Positions 36,101-43,896 of a stretch of DNA of 64,000 nucleotides are shown here, in pieces. Source of the DNA: Caballeronia glebae (GTDB taxonomy: Bacteria; Pseudomonadota; Gammaproteobacteria; Burkholderiales; Burkholderiaceae); contig NZ_FCOJ02000007.1 of NCBI RefSeq assembly GCF_001545035.1, positions 1 to 64,000 of the forward strand, read 5' to 3'. The position numbers and the translations under genes are program-made. Numbering within the stretch: position 1 is the first letter of the stretch; every line of letters starts with the position of its first letter. Under the pieces are notes generated by a model. That model searched no databases. It saw only the letters and a program-made list of their open reading frames with translations, and was not told the origin of the DNA.

Positions 36101-36207
36101 GCGGGATCTTCGAGGCGCTGCATCGAGCGGCCGACGTGGCGCTTCGCAGGTGGCTCCTGCTCGGCGCGTGCGTCGGTGATTGCGAAAGAGGTCTCGCGCT
36201 GGTTCAT
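33184..36207 (-). CDS. hmfA: HmfA-type 2-furoyl-CoA dehydrogenase Mo subunit with C-terminal CoxG domain
   Basis: 1007-residue large subunit that would hydroxylate 2-furoyl-CoA at C5 using a molybdopterin cofactor. Residues about 20-790 form the xanthine-dehydrogenase-type catalytic part: QRLEDPAILTGRGRYGDDIA, KAPRDSGGSFGVKQAVFPYV, GLVRGFGGPQVYFALERL, and the catalytic Glu in GAKGLGEGNN. Residues about 840-990 are an additional SRPBCC domain of the CoxG type (GTVDLPATPEAVFAVLLNPQ, LAKVIPGCHAL), followed by a short amphipathic basic tail (WLSRFIARFRSRT) that could touch the membrane. ATG 36207 has AAGGAG upstream; earlier frame is shadow of hmfG. Confidence 0.9.
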   Translation of the reverse strand: MNQRETSFAITDARAEQEPPAKRHVGRSMQRLEDPAILTGRGRYGDDIAIKPGTLHAAVLRSPHAHAELVSIDAQAASKLPGVRAVLTRDDLHAWSRPFVVGVKSPMEQWSLAMDRVRYVGEPVAVVMAESRALAEDALDLIKVEYAMLDPVTSIEESIRDDAPVLHDRVGTNVISDRHFRYGDPQAAFEKAPHRVKFVAHYPRNTCAPIECGVVIAEYLSGDEGYDVTSNFMGPFSLHAVMAMALNVPANRLRHKAPRDSGGSFGVKQAVFPYVVLMCLASRKAGAPVKWVEDRLEHLSAATSATARFSTIEAAVESDGRITALSYDQLEDVGGYVRAPEPATFYRMHGCLTGAYAIDHLVVRNRVVLTNKTPTGLVRGFGGPQVYFALERLVQRIAIELKLDVLDVYRRNFVPADAFPYRAAAGALLDSGNYQEALRRSLAEGGYDELVARREAARNEGRLYGIGFAAIVEPSMSNMGYITTVMPADARRKAGPKSGAIASATVSVDLLGGVVVTVASTPAGQGHMTVCAQVVADVLGLDPKDIVVNVEFDTHKDAWSVASGNYSSRFAGAVAGTVHLAAIRVRDKLSRIVAKQFGCAPEEVCFDGARIYTKGAEDRALPFARAASNAPHWAPALLPEGEEPGLRETVFWTPPNMEAPDEDDRINTSAAYGFAFDMCGVEVDRATGRVRIDRYVTAHDAGTLLNPALADGQIRGAFAQGLGAALMEEFRYGADGSFQSGTLADYLMPTTCEVPDPLIVHLETPSPFTPLGAKGLGEGNNMSTPPCIANAVADALGVDDIRLPLTPSKVMALIGIDDPEPSRPELRDAPAKKPATPGGKALTAQGTVDLPATPEAVFAVLLNPQALAKVIPGCHALDETAPNQYRADVTVGVGMIKARFEARIGLSEIDAPHRLRLSGAGISPLGSARGNGLVELTPTDHGTRLSYDYEAQVSGKVAAVGGRMLEGAAKVVLKQLFESLGRQAAGRPVQAGGSWLSRFIARFRSRT

Positions 36208-36824
36208 CGCGCGGCTCCTTCGTCGCAGCTCGCGAACTCGTCGGCGAGACCGCTCCAGCGCCGCGCGATCTCGCCGTGCTCGATGCCGAACAAATCCAGA
36301 ATGCGGCCGACCGTGTGATCGACCACGTCTTCGATCGTCTTCGGATGCGCGTAGAACGCCGGTACCGGAGGCATAACGATCGCGCCCATCTCGGTGGCGA
36401 GCGTCATGTTGCGCAGATGCGCGAGGTTCAGCGGCGTTTCGCGCGCGACCAGCACGAGGCGGCGGCGCTCCTTGAGCATCACGTCGGCGGAGCGCGTGAG
36501 CAGATTGTCCGCGAAACCGTTGGCGACGCCTGCGAGCGTCTTCATCGAACACGGCGCGATCACCATGCCGTCGGTCAGGAACGAGCCGCTTGCCACCGCC
36601 GCGCCGATGTCGCGCACATTATGGACGACGTCGGCGAGCGCATCGAGGTCGCCGCGTCCGAGGCCAAGCTCCTGCGCCGCCGTGACCGCGCCCGACGCCG
36701 ACACGATCAGATGCGTCTCGTGCGTGCCGAGCCGGCGCAGCGCGGCGAGCAGGCGCACGCCGATTGCGGCGCCGCTCGCGCCCGAGATGCCGACTACGAT
36801 GCGCGACTTGTTTCGCTCAGTCAT
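36204..36824 (-). CDS. hmfG: UbiX-family flavin prenyltransferase (HmfG)
   Basis: 206-residue flavoprotein that makes prenylated FMN for the UbiD partner. Seen: IVVGISGASGAAIGVRLLAA at the N-terminus, GSFLTDGMVIAPCSMKTLAG, and the LVARETPLNLAHLRNMTLAT segment of the prenyl-phosphate site. ATG 36824 overlaps the UbiD stop (36817-36819) by 8 bases and its own stop overlaps hmfA by 4. In C. basilensis this gene is named hmfG and was counted as a second FDCA decarboxylase gene; from the family its role is cofactor supply. Confidence 0.93.
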   Translation of the reverse strand: MTERNKSRIVVGISGASGAAIGVRLLAALRRLGTHETHLIVSASGAVTAAQELGLGRGDLDALADVVHNVRDIGAAVASGSFLTDGMVIAPCSMKTLAGVANGFADNLLTRSADVMLKERRRLVLVARETPLNLAHLRNMTLATEMGAIVMPPVPAFYAHPKTIEDVVDHTVGRILDLFGIEHGEIARRWSGLADEFASCDEGAAR

Positions 36825-38319
36825 GATCGCGGCCCAGGTAGGCTTCGAAAGCGGCGTTGTCGCCGGCCAAGAGCGCGTCGAGGTCGACCGTGTCCTGCCC
36901 AGGAATGCGAACGCGCGTGAACACATGTTCCGGATAGACCACGGGGCGCGTCGCGTCGAGACCCATCTTCGCGCTCACGCCTTGCAGATGCGGCGGCGCG
37001 TCCGCCGGCTGGCCCACCGTCGTGGAAGGATCGAGCGGCGAACCCTGCGCCCCCTCGATCACGACGAGATCGCGATCGGCCTGAAAGCGCGTCGCGATCG
37101 CCCATTCGATTTCTGCGGGATCGTGCACGTCCACATCGGTATCGACGACGACGACCTGCTTGATGTCGTAATGCGCGCCGAACGCGCACAGAATCACGTT
37201 CTTCGCTTCGCCTTCCCGCTTCTTTTCGAACTGCACCCAGAGGTGATAACGACACACGCCGCCGACCGACAGATGCACATCCGTGACACCCGGATGGCTG
37301 CGTCGCAGATGCGCGAGCAACGTCGCTTCACGGGGAATCGCGCCGAGTAACAGATGTTCCATTTCGGCGGGCACGATCGTATGAAAGATCGGATCGCGGC
37401 GATGCGTGAGTGCCGTCACCTCGATCACCTCGCGTGCTTCCTTCGCGCTGTAGTACTTCGGGAACTCGCCGAACGGACCTTCCGGCTCGCGAACGTTCGG
37501 CAGAATACGCCCTTCGATGACGATCTCGGCGAACGCCGGCACATGCACGCCGCTCGTCACGCATTTCACGACCGGCAGCGGCGCGCCATGCAGCGCCCCG
37601 GCGATCTCCAGTTCGTCGTGATCGATCGGCGTGATCGCCTGCGAAGCGAGCATCGTCAGCGGATCGACGCCGATCGCGACGGCCACGTCGAGCGCATCGC
37701 CCGCTTCCTCCGCGGCTTTCTGGAAGGCGTACAGATGGCGCGGCAGCAGCAGGATCGCCATGCGGTCCGGGCCGTGCACCTGAATGCGGTTGATCGACAC
37801 GTTCTGCACGCCGGTGCGCGGATTGCGCGCAATGACTAGACCGGCCGTGATGTACGGACCGTTGTCGTGTTCGCTGTGGGTGGGAATCGGCAGCAATGCG
37901 TGCAGGTCGATGCCGTTCGTATGAACGATCTCCTGACAGGGCGCGTCCGCTCGATCGACCACCCTCGATGCGACCGGCTGCGCGACCGCCGCCGAAAAGC
38001 GCGCGAGCAGTCCCGCTTCCTCGACGCCCATCGCCTCCGCGATCCAGCCGCGCTTCGACATGAAGCCGGAGACGACCGGCACGTCCTTGCCGCCGGGCTG
38101 CGTGAAGAAAGCGGCCTGCGTACCGTCGAGCCGTTTGGCGATCGCAGCGAGCTCGTGTTCGAGCGCAACCGGCCGATCGATGGTCGCCAGGCGGCCGGTC
38201 TTCGCGAGATGCGCGAGCCAGTCGCGCAGCGTGAGCGCTGACGTCGCTGAACGATTCGAAGCCCACGGAAGAGCAAAGGTGGAAGAGGTGCCGTGCGTCG
38301 CGGCATCGCGAATATTCAT
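36817..38319 (-). CDS. hmfF: UbiD-family 2,5-furandicarboxylate decarboxylase (HmfF)
   Basis: 500-residue prFMN-dependent decarboxylase that would convert furandicarboxylate to 2-furoate. The prFMN site is seen in NVSINRIQVHGPDRMAILL (conserved Arg) and the catalytic pair of Glu in REPEGPFGEFPKYYS near residue 290. ATG 38319 is favoured since GGAG lies 6 bases before it; ATG 38331 is in frame but poorly spaced. First gene of the minus-strand hmf operon, divergent from a LysR gene, so the 300-base region between them holds the operon promoter. Confidence 0.9.
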   Translation of the reverse strand: MNIRDAATHGTSSTFALPWASNRSATSALTLRDWLAHLAKTGRLATIDRPVALEHELAAIAKRLDGTQAAFFTQPGGKDVPVVSGFMSKRGWIAEAMGVEEAGLLARFSAAVAQPVASRVVDRADAPCQEIVHTNGIDLHALLPIPTHSEHDNGPYITAGLVIARNPRTGVQNVSINRIQVHGPDRMAILLLPRHLYAFQKAAEEAGDALDVAVAIGVDPLTMLASQAITPIDHDELEIAGALHGAPLPVVKCVTSGVHVPAFAEIVIEGRILPNVREPEGPFGEFPKYYSAKEAREVIEVTALTHRRDPIFHTIVPAEMEHLLLGAIPREATLLAHLRRSHPGVTDVHLSVGGVCRYHLWVQFEKKREGEAKNVILCAFGAHYDIKQVVVVDTDVDVHDPAEIEWAIATRFQADRDLVVIEGAQGSPLDPSTTVGQPADAPPHLQGVSAKMGLDATRPVVYPEHVFTRVRIPGQDTVDLDALLAGDNAAFEAYLGRDHD

Positions 38320-38619
38320 CTGCGTCTCCATCTGTCCCCTGCGTTTTTGCGGCCGGAGCGCCGCGCGGCAAGGGGTGAAATGAAGGTTAGCGAGATCGCG
38401 ATATAAGTTCTAATAGTGTTTTTTGATGTTTTTAATCATTAATGTTGATATCAGCGTTAGCCCCAATGACACCGGACTTTCAGATCGATATCAATACACT
38501 GGTGACGCCTGTACGCACGGCAGAGCATTACGGGAAATGGCCGGCAAGCCATGCGGCGCACGCCGACTGATAACGCGACCGAATGTCATTAGTCTTATTG
38601 ATGTCAATCCGAACGAGAA
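38320..38619. promoter_or_regulatory. Divergent hmfF/LysR control region with three TTGATRTCAA-like sites
   Basis: AT-rich 300-base region. Three related palindromes occur: TTGATATCAG (38445-38454), TCGATATCAA (38485-38494) and TTGATGTCAA (38598-38607, 13 bases before the LysR ATG). The first two are 40 bases apart. LysR regulators commonly bind such dyads, one site near the regulator's own start and others by the target promoter. No gene lies here. Confidence 0.45.
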
Positions 38620-39558
38620 ATGGACCTCAAACAAATCCAGTACTTCATCGCGCTCTTCGAGGACGGATCGGTCACGCGCGCGGCGAAACGGCTGAACATC
38701 GTGCAGCCCGCGCTCAGCATGCAAATCGCGAAGCTGGAGGAAGAGTTACATCAGCAATTGTTCGAGCGCGGCGCGCACGGCATGGCGCCGACCGCCGCCG
38801 GACGCCTGATGTATCGCCTCTTTCTGCCGATCATGCGCGACCTCGCGCACGCGCGGCAGCAGCTTCAGCAGCGCGACGAAGTGGTGACGGGGCATGTGAG
38901 CATCGGGCTCATCGCATCGGTGACGGAGAGCGTGCTTGCCGATTCGCTCTCGCGCTTTCATGCGCGTTATCCGCATGTCGAAGTGACGGTGGCGGACGGC
39001 TTCAGCGCGACCTTCATCGACTGGGTCGCGGGTGGCCAACTCGATGCGGCCCTCATCAACAAGCCCCGCGCGCGCCTGTCGCTGGATTCGCAGACGCTGC
39101 TCGATGAAGAAATGGTTCTCGCGACGAGCGTGCAGCACGGCCCAGATCTGCCGCACACGATCGAGCTTGCGCAGTTACCCGAACTCGAACTCGTGTTGCC
39201 GACCAAGCGCCACGGCCTGCGCGGCGTGCTCGATACCGCCGCGCAGCACGAAGACGTGCTGCTTGCGCCGCGTTTCGAAATCGACGTGCTCAGCACGATC
39301 GTGAAGCTCGTAGAGAGCACTCGCTTCGCGACGATCCTGCCGCGCATCGCCGTTGGGCGGGCCGTGCAGCGTGGGACGCTGCGGGCCTATCCCATTCTCG
39401 CGCCACGCATCGTGCGGCATATCGTGCGCGTGAGCCATCCGCGCAGGCCATTGTCCGCTGCGGCCGAGGCGCTGATCGAGATCATCGCCGACGAATTGCA
39501 TCGCGTGTCGAACGCATCCGGCACAAACGCCCCTCTTATCTCCAAGGAAACTACATGA
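38620..39558 (+). CDS. LysR-family regulator of the furan cluster
   Basis: 312-residue regulator with winged helix (residues 1-60) and ligand domain. The sequence is nearly the same as the LysR at 24533 in its DNA-binding part (64 of 74 residues) and diverges in the sensor half (e.g. ADGFSATFIDWVAGGQLDAA against ADGFSAQLIDAVEAGRLDAA), so the two probably recognise the same DNA but respond to different ligands. Divergent from hmfF, it is the natural activator of that operon. Its stop overlaps the aldehyde dehydrogenase start by 4 bases. Confidence 0.9.
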   Translation: MDLKQIQYFIALFEDGSVTRAAKRLNIVQPALSMQIAKLEEELHQQLFERGAHGMAPTAAGRLMYRLFLPIMRDLAHARQQLQQRDEVVTGHVSIGLIASVTESVLADSLSRFHARYPHVEVTVADGFSATFIDWVAGGQLDAALINKPRARLSLDSQTLLDEEMVLATSVQHGPDLPHTIELAQLPELELVLPTKRHGLRGVLDTAAQHEDVLLAPRFEIDVLSTIVKLVESTRFATILPRIAVGRAVQRGTLRAYPILAPRIVRHIVRVSHPRRPLSAAAEALIEIIADELHRVSNASGTNAPLISKETT

Positions 39559-40994
39559 ACGCACCACACTGGATAGCCGGCGCATGGGTCGGCATGCCGT
39601 CGGTCGACAGCATCGACCCCGCTACGGGCGAAAGCATCGGCCAGTTCGCCGACGGCGGGGCGGCGGAAGCCGATGCGGCCATCGCCGCGGCACGGAACGT
39701 GTTCGACCGCACGACATGGGCACAGGACGCGCGCCTGCGTCAGGACGTGCTGCTCGCATGGGCCGGCGCACTCGATGCGCAACGCGAGCCGCTTGCAACC
39801 CTTCTTACGCGCGAAAACGGCAAGGCAATCGCGCAATCACGCGGCGAGATCGCAGCCGCGATTTCCGAAGTCCGATATTACGCGGGACTCGCTCGGCACA
39901 TCGCGGGGCACGTGCTGGAATCGGAACCGGGAACAATCTCGACGATGCTGCGTGAGGCCGCTGGCGTCGCGGCCATCTTTGTGCCCTGGAACGCGCCCGC
40001 AGTGCTGCTCGTGCGCTCGCTCGCGCCCGCGCTCGCCGCTGGCTGCACGGCAATCGTCAAATCCGCTGCACAGACCCCGCTAGTGATCGCAGCCATGCTG
40101 CGTTGCTTCGAGCAGACCGCGCTGCCGAAGGGCGCAGTGAACCTCGTCAACGAGATCGGCTATGCGGCGGGCGAACGGCTGGTCGAGTCGCATGACGTCG
40201 ACGTGGTGAGTTTCACCGGATCGACCGCGACGGGCAAGAAGATCATGGCCGCCGCCGCCGATAGCATGAAGAAGCTCTCGCTGGAACTCGGCGGCAAGTC
40301 GTGCTGTGTCGTCTTCGAGGATGCCGACGTCGCCGCGATCGCGCCGCGTATCGCACGCGCCGCGACGATCATCTCAGGTCAGCAATGCACTGCTGCGCGC
40401 CGGGTGCTCGTGCATGCCCGGCGAGCGGCGGAGATGCGTGAGCATCTGACGCGTGCGCTCGAAGCGCTGAAAGTGGGCGAAGGCATCAACGAGGCAATGG
40501 ACATCGGTCCGCTAATCGACTCGGCCACCCGCGACGCGGTCGATCGAACCATTGCCCGTGCCTGCGACGAAGCGGATCGCGTACTGCTGCGCGGCACGCG
40601 CTCAGGACACGCGTTCCTCTCGCCGACGCTCGTCGAACACAGCGACCCGAAAGCGTTCTTCTGCCAGGAGGAAATCTTCGGACCGTTCGTCACGCTGGAG
40701 ACGTTCGACACTGAAGCGCAGGCAATCGACAAAGCCAACGACACCGTATTTGGCCTCTCCGCGAGCGTGTGGACCAACGACGGCGCGCGCGCCTTTCGCA
40801 TCGCGCGCGCGCTGCGCAATGGCACGGTGTGGATCAACGACCACAACAAGCTCTTTGCCGAAGCGGAAACGGGCGGCTACCGGCAAAGCGGTCTCGGCCG
40901 CCTGCACGGCTACGATGCCCTCGCCGACTTCACGGAAATCAAGCACATCTGCATGCCGGCAGGCGTCGCCGATGGCGTGACACCGCTACGCTGA
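39555..40994 (+). CDS. NAD(P)+-dependent aldehyde dehydrogenase
   Basis: 479-residue ALDH-superfamily enzyme. Seen: FVPWNAPAVLLVRSLAPALA, SFTGSTATGKKIM (NAD loop), the general base Glu in KLSLELGGKSCCVVFEDADV and the catalytic Cys in SGQQCTAARRVLV; EEIFGPFVTLETFDTEAQAI closes the fold. It is translationally coupled to the LysR gene. In furan degradation such an enzyme would oxidise furfural or HMF to the acid, adding to the oxidase HmfH. Substrate is inferred from context only. Confidence 0.9.
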   Translation: MNAPHWIAGAWVGMPSVDSIDPATGESIGQFADGGAAEADAAIAAARNVFDRTTWAQDARLRQDVLLAWAGALDAQREPLATLLTRENGKAIAQSRGEIAAAISEVRYYAGLARHIAGHVLESEPGTISTMLREAAGVAAIFVPWNAPAVLLVRSLAPALAAGCTAIVKSAAQTPLVIAAMLRCFEQTALPKGAVNLVNEIGYAAGERLVESHDVDVVSFTGSTATGKKIMAAAADSMKKLSLELGGKSCCVVFEDADVAAIAPRIARAATIISGQQCTAARRVLVHARRAAEMREHLTRALEALKVGEGINEAMDIGPLIDSATRDAVDRTIARACDEADRVLLRGTRSGHAFLSPTLVEHSDPKAFFCQEEIFGPFVTLETFDTEAQAIDKANDTVFGLSASVWTNDGARAFRIARALRNGTVWINDHNKLFAEAETGGYRQSGLGRLHGYDALADFTEIKHICMPAGVADGVTPLR

Positions 40995-41473
40995 GTACGC
41001 TGGCGGGCAGTCCACTCCGCCTGCTTCTTAACGTAGGGGCACCCGAATGGCTGGCGCCGAAATTCGGTGCGGCGATAACGGGCAAAAGGGAATCGCCATA
41101 TCCGTCAACGAGTGGCATGCTCCTGCCGTCCATCGCCGGTGTCACTCGTCAGCCGGTTTTGCGCCAGGATCCAAAAATTCGTCTGAGCGGCCTTCAGGGC
41201 TGCCCGCTTCCTTCCCGCAACCGTTAAGCAAGGCTGCGGATTTGCTCGTCCGTGACGAGATCGCGGAATTCTTTCCGGATTCCGAAATGCTTCTCAGCGC
41301 GTGGCCATTAAACATCGGTCGCTCCCTTTCGTACCCGTGTAGGCCCGCGCGGGCCAGCCAATGCCGGTTCACCGGGGCGCAGCCTGAAACAATGCGAACG
41401 GCCGACTACGCGTTGACCGCTAACGCGACCTGCTTCTTGCGTTCTGAGATGGCGAAACCGCAGCCGACGCCGG
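40995..41473. other. Gene-free convergent region
   Basis: 479 bases between the aldehyde dehydrogenase and the GGDEF-EAL gene. A 14-base perfect palindrome GGCCCGCGCGGGCC occurs at 41342-41355. Short open frames on both strands lack binding sites; one plus-strand reading (DLLVRDEIAEFFPDSE) looks protein-like and could be a decayed fragment, but I cannot name it. Confidence 0.4.
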
Positions 41474-43105
41474 TCAGAACCGCGTCTCTGCGTAAGGCTC
41501 AATGCGCGCTGCCGACACCGGCTTGCCAATGAAGTAGCCTTGCGCGGCATCGCACCCGAGCTCCTTGACGAGACCAAGTTGCGTTTCCGTCTCGATGCCT
41601 TCCGCGACCGTTCGCATGCCCAACGCGCGCGCTAGCGCCACCATCGCTTCGACCATCGCGCGTGCCTGGCGACAGGTCTCCTTAGCAGTGAGTTCCTGTA
41701 CGAATGACTTGTCGATCTTGACGCGATCAACGGGCAGCCGCATGAGGTATGCGAGGCTGGAGTAACCCGTGCCGAAATCGTCGAGCGAGACCGTCACGCC
41801 GAGCCTTCGTACGGCCGAAAGCGCGCGCGACGCGGCGGTGAAGTCGCTCATGACGGCAGTCTCCGTCACCTCGATGTCGAGTACGGAAGCGCATACGCCG
41901 GACGCCAAGGCTCCCGCCGAAACCAGTGCGGCGAGATCGCAGTTCTGGATCGTCGTGGGCGACAGATTGACGGCGACCTTGAACGGCATGCATCCCGTCG
42001 CCTGCCATTGCGCCGCCTGGCGGAATGCGCTGCGAATTAGCCATTCGCCCGTCGCCTCGTAGGCCGGCGATTCAAGCAGCACGTCGAGGAAGTCGGCCGG
42101 CGTGAGCAGCCCGAGCTGCGGATGGTTCCATCGCAGGAGCGCCTCCGCCCCGTAGATGCGGCCCGTGTGCAGGTCCAGTTGTGGCTGGTAATGCAACTCG
42201 AACTGACGCGCGGCGCTCGCGCTCTCCAGATCCGCGCGTAGGCGAAGGCGATGTGAGAGGCGCTGCGCATCTTCCTTGTCAAACGACCATACACGCGAAC
42301 CGCCCGCGCGTTTCGCGCGATACATCGCGGTGTCCGCGTTACGCAGCAGCTCGCCCGCATTCGATGCCGACGTCGGGTAGCGCGCCACGCCGATGCTCGC
42401 TCCTACTGAGGCCCGCACGCACGAAGTCTGAATCGGATCGCGCATGCGTACTATGACGTCGTGCGCAAAGCGTACGGCCTCACCCGCGGGGGCGTCGACG
42501 AGGAAAATCACAAATTCGTCACCGCCGATGCGCGATACATGGGCGCGTTCGCCGACCAGGTCAGAAAGACGCCGGCCGATGAAACGCAGCACTTCATCGC
42601 CCGCCGCGTGGCCGAATGAATCGTTGATGTCCTTGAACCGGTCGAGGTCGACGAAGAGCAGATCGACGGAATCAGCCGAGCGTTCATCGACGAGACAGTT
42701 CAGGCGCAGCAGCAGTTCGCGCCGGTTGATGAGGCCGGTCAGTTCATCGTGCGTGGCTTGGCGCAACAAGCGTTCGGAGATCGCGCGCGCTTCGGTGACA
42801 TCACGAACCAACACGATGACACCGTCGTCGCATGGGAACGCCCGCACTTCAAACCAGGCACCGAGCGGCGCGTAGAAGTCCGTCGCGGTGCTGGGCACAC
42901 CGGTCTCAGCCGCCTGCCGGTAGGCCGCTTCGTAGCTCGATCCGATGAGGTCCGGGTATTCGGCCCAAATCTCGCGACTTAACAGATCCTCGGACCGACG
43001 CTTCAGCAGCCGGGCAGCAGTCCGGTTGATGTTCCGAAACTTCCACTCTTGGTCGAGCGCCATCACGCCGTCCGTGATGTGATCGAGTATTTGAAAATCT
43101 TCCAC
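41474..43105 (-). CDS. PAS-GGDEF-EAL cyclic-di-GMP turnover protein
   Basis: About 543 residues. A PAS domain (residues 1-110; ITDGVMALDQEWKFRNINRT), a diguanylate cyclase domain with intact RIGGDEFVIF, and an EAL phosphodiesterase domain with YGAEALLRWNHP, NLSPTTIQN, SLDDFGTGYSSLAYL, KIDKSFV and AEGIET are all seen. The product-inhibition I-site (RxxD before GGDEF) is missing. Both domains look catalytic, so the net output is not predictable. No membrane segment. GTG 43105 with GGGAGGGG upstream is the best start; the frame continues to a TTG at 43153 with no binding site. Confidence 0.88.
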   Translation of the reverse strand: MEDFQILDHITDGVMALDQEWKFRNINRTAARLLKRRSEDLLSREIWAEYPDLIGSSYEAAYRQAAETGVPSTATDFYAPLGAWFEVRAFPCDDGVIVLVRDVTEARAISERLLRQATHDELTGLINRRELLLRLNCLVDERSADSVDLLFVDLDRFKDINDSFGHAAGDEVLRFIGRRLSDLVGERAHVSRIGGDEFVIFLVDAPAGEAVRFAHDVIVRMRDPIQTSCVRASVGASIGVARYPTSASNAGELLRNADTAMYRAKRAGGSRVWSFDKEDAQRLSHRLRLRADLESASAARQFELHYQPQLDLHTGRIYGAEALLRWNHPQLGLLTPADFLDVLLESPAYEATGEWLIRSAFRQAAQWQATGCMPFKVAVNLSPTTIQNCDLAALVSAGALASGVCASVLDIEVTETAVMSDFTAASRALSAVRRLGVTVSLDDFGTGYSSLAYLMRLPVDRVKIDKSFVQELTAKETCRQARAMVEAMVALARALGMRTVAEGIETETQLGLVKELGCDAAQGYFIGKPVSAARIEPYAETRF

Positions 43106-43285
43106 GCGCTCGCCCCTCCCTCGCCGGCTCGACGGTCCACCATATGTTTGCAATCGCTGCCAGGCGTATCGTAGGATAAATTGGACATGTTTGGGAACCG
43201 GACGATTTCTGCGCTCGAGCCTCCCGGCGGCTGCACGTCGCCGCTAGTGCATTGCGTCATTGAAACGCACTTGATGTGATATTCA

Positions 43286-43864
43286 ATGAACCGCGTGGAA
43301 AAGATGAACTTGACCGCGCTCGAGCGCGAACAATTGCTGTCAGCAACTCGCAGCCATACGGTGCGCGCGGCTGACGCACGGCGCGCCCGGCTGATTCTGA
43401 TGCTTGACGACGGCGAATCACGCGAGGCGATCATGCAGCGGCTGCGATGTGACTCGCGCTTCATTTCGCGGTGGAGTCATCGGCAAAACCACGCCATGCC
43501 ATACCAGCGAGCAGTTCGTCGCCTTTCTCACCGATGTGATCGCCAGCCAGCGGCCCAAGCAAGCAATTCATGTGATTTGCGACAACGTCAGCAGGCACAA
43601 AACCGCACGTGTGCAGAAGTTTCTACAGCAACGTCGCAACGTGCGATTGCATTACACACCGACCTATCCTCTCGGCTAAATCAAGTGGAAAACTGGTTCG
43701 CGCGTATCCAGCGCGACGTAATCGCGCGAGGCATCTTGACCACCGTTAAGGATTTGAATCGCAAGCTGATGCGCTATATCCGCGAGCACAACAAGAATCC
43801 GAAGCCGATCAAATGGAAGTACGACGATTCATCGCGGCGGATTCGACCGGTGCCATTTCAATGA
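43286..43864 (+). mobile_element. IS630-family transposase remnant
   Basis: The N-terminal reading (LTALEREQLLSATRSHTVRA, ARLILMLDDGESREAIMQRL) is the helix-turn-helix of an IS630 transposase. It then jumps to the C-terminal DDE part in another frame (GKTTPCHTSEQFVAFLTDVI, HVICDNVSRHKTARVQKFL from 43480), and again shifts near 43677 to LNQVENWFARIQRDVIARGI with WKYDDSSRRI at the end. So a central part of perhaps 150 residues is deleted and two frame changes are present: inactive. I see no clear terminal inverted repeats. Confidence 0.8.
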
Positions 43865-43896
43865 CGCGATGGACTAGCAGACAAATACCCGCGTCA

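Noticed and set aside
41342-41355. Perfect 14-bp palindrome GGCCCGCGCGGGCC as an operator
   Set aside because: Composed only of G and C in GC-rich DNA, single copy, far from any start codon; chance is a sufficient explanation.
41142-41372. 76-codon minus-strand frame
   Set aside because: No ribosome binding site or recognised domain; not enough to call a gene.
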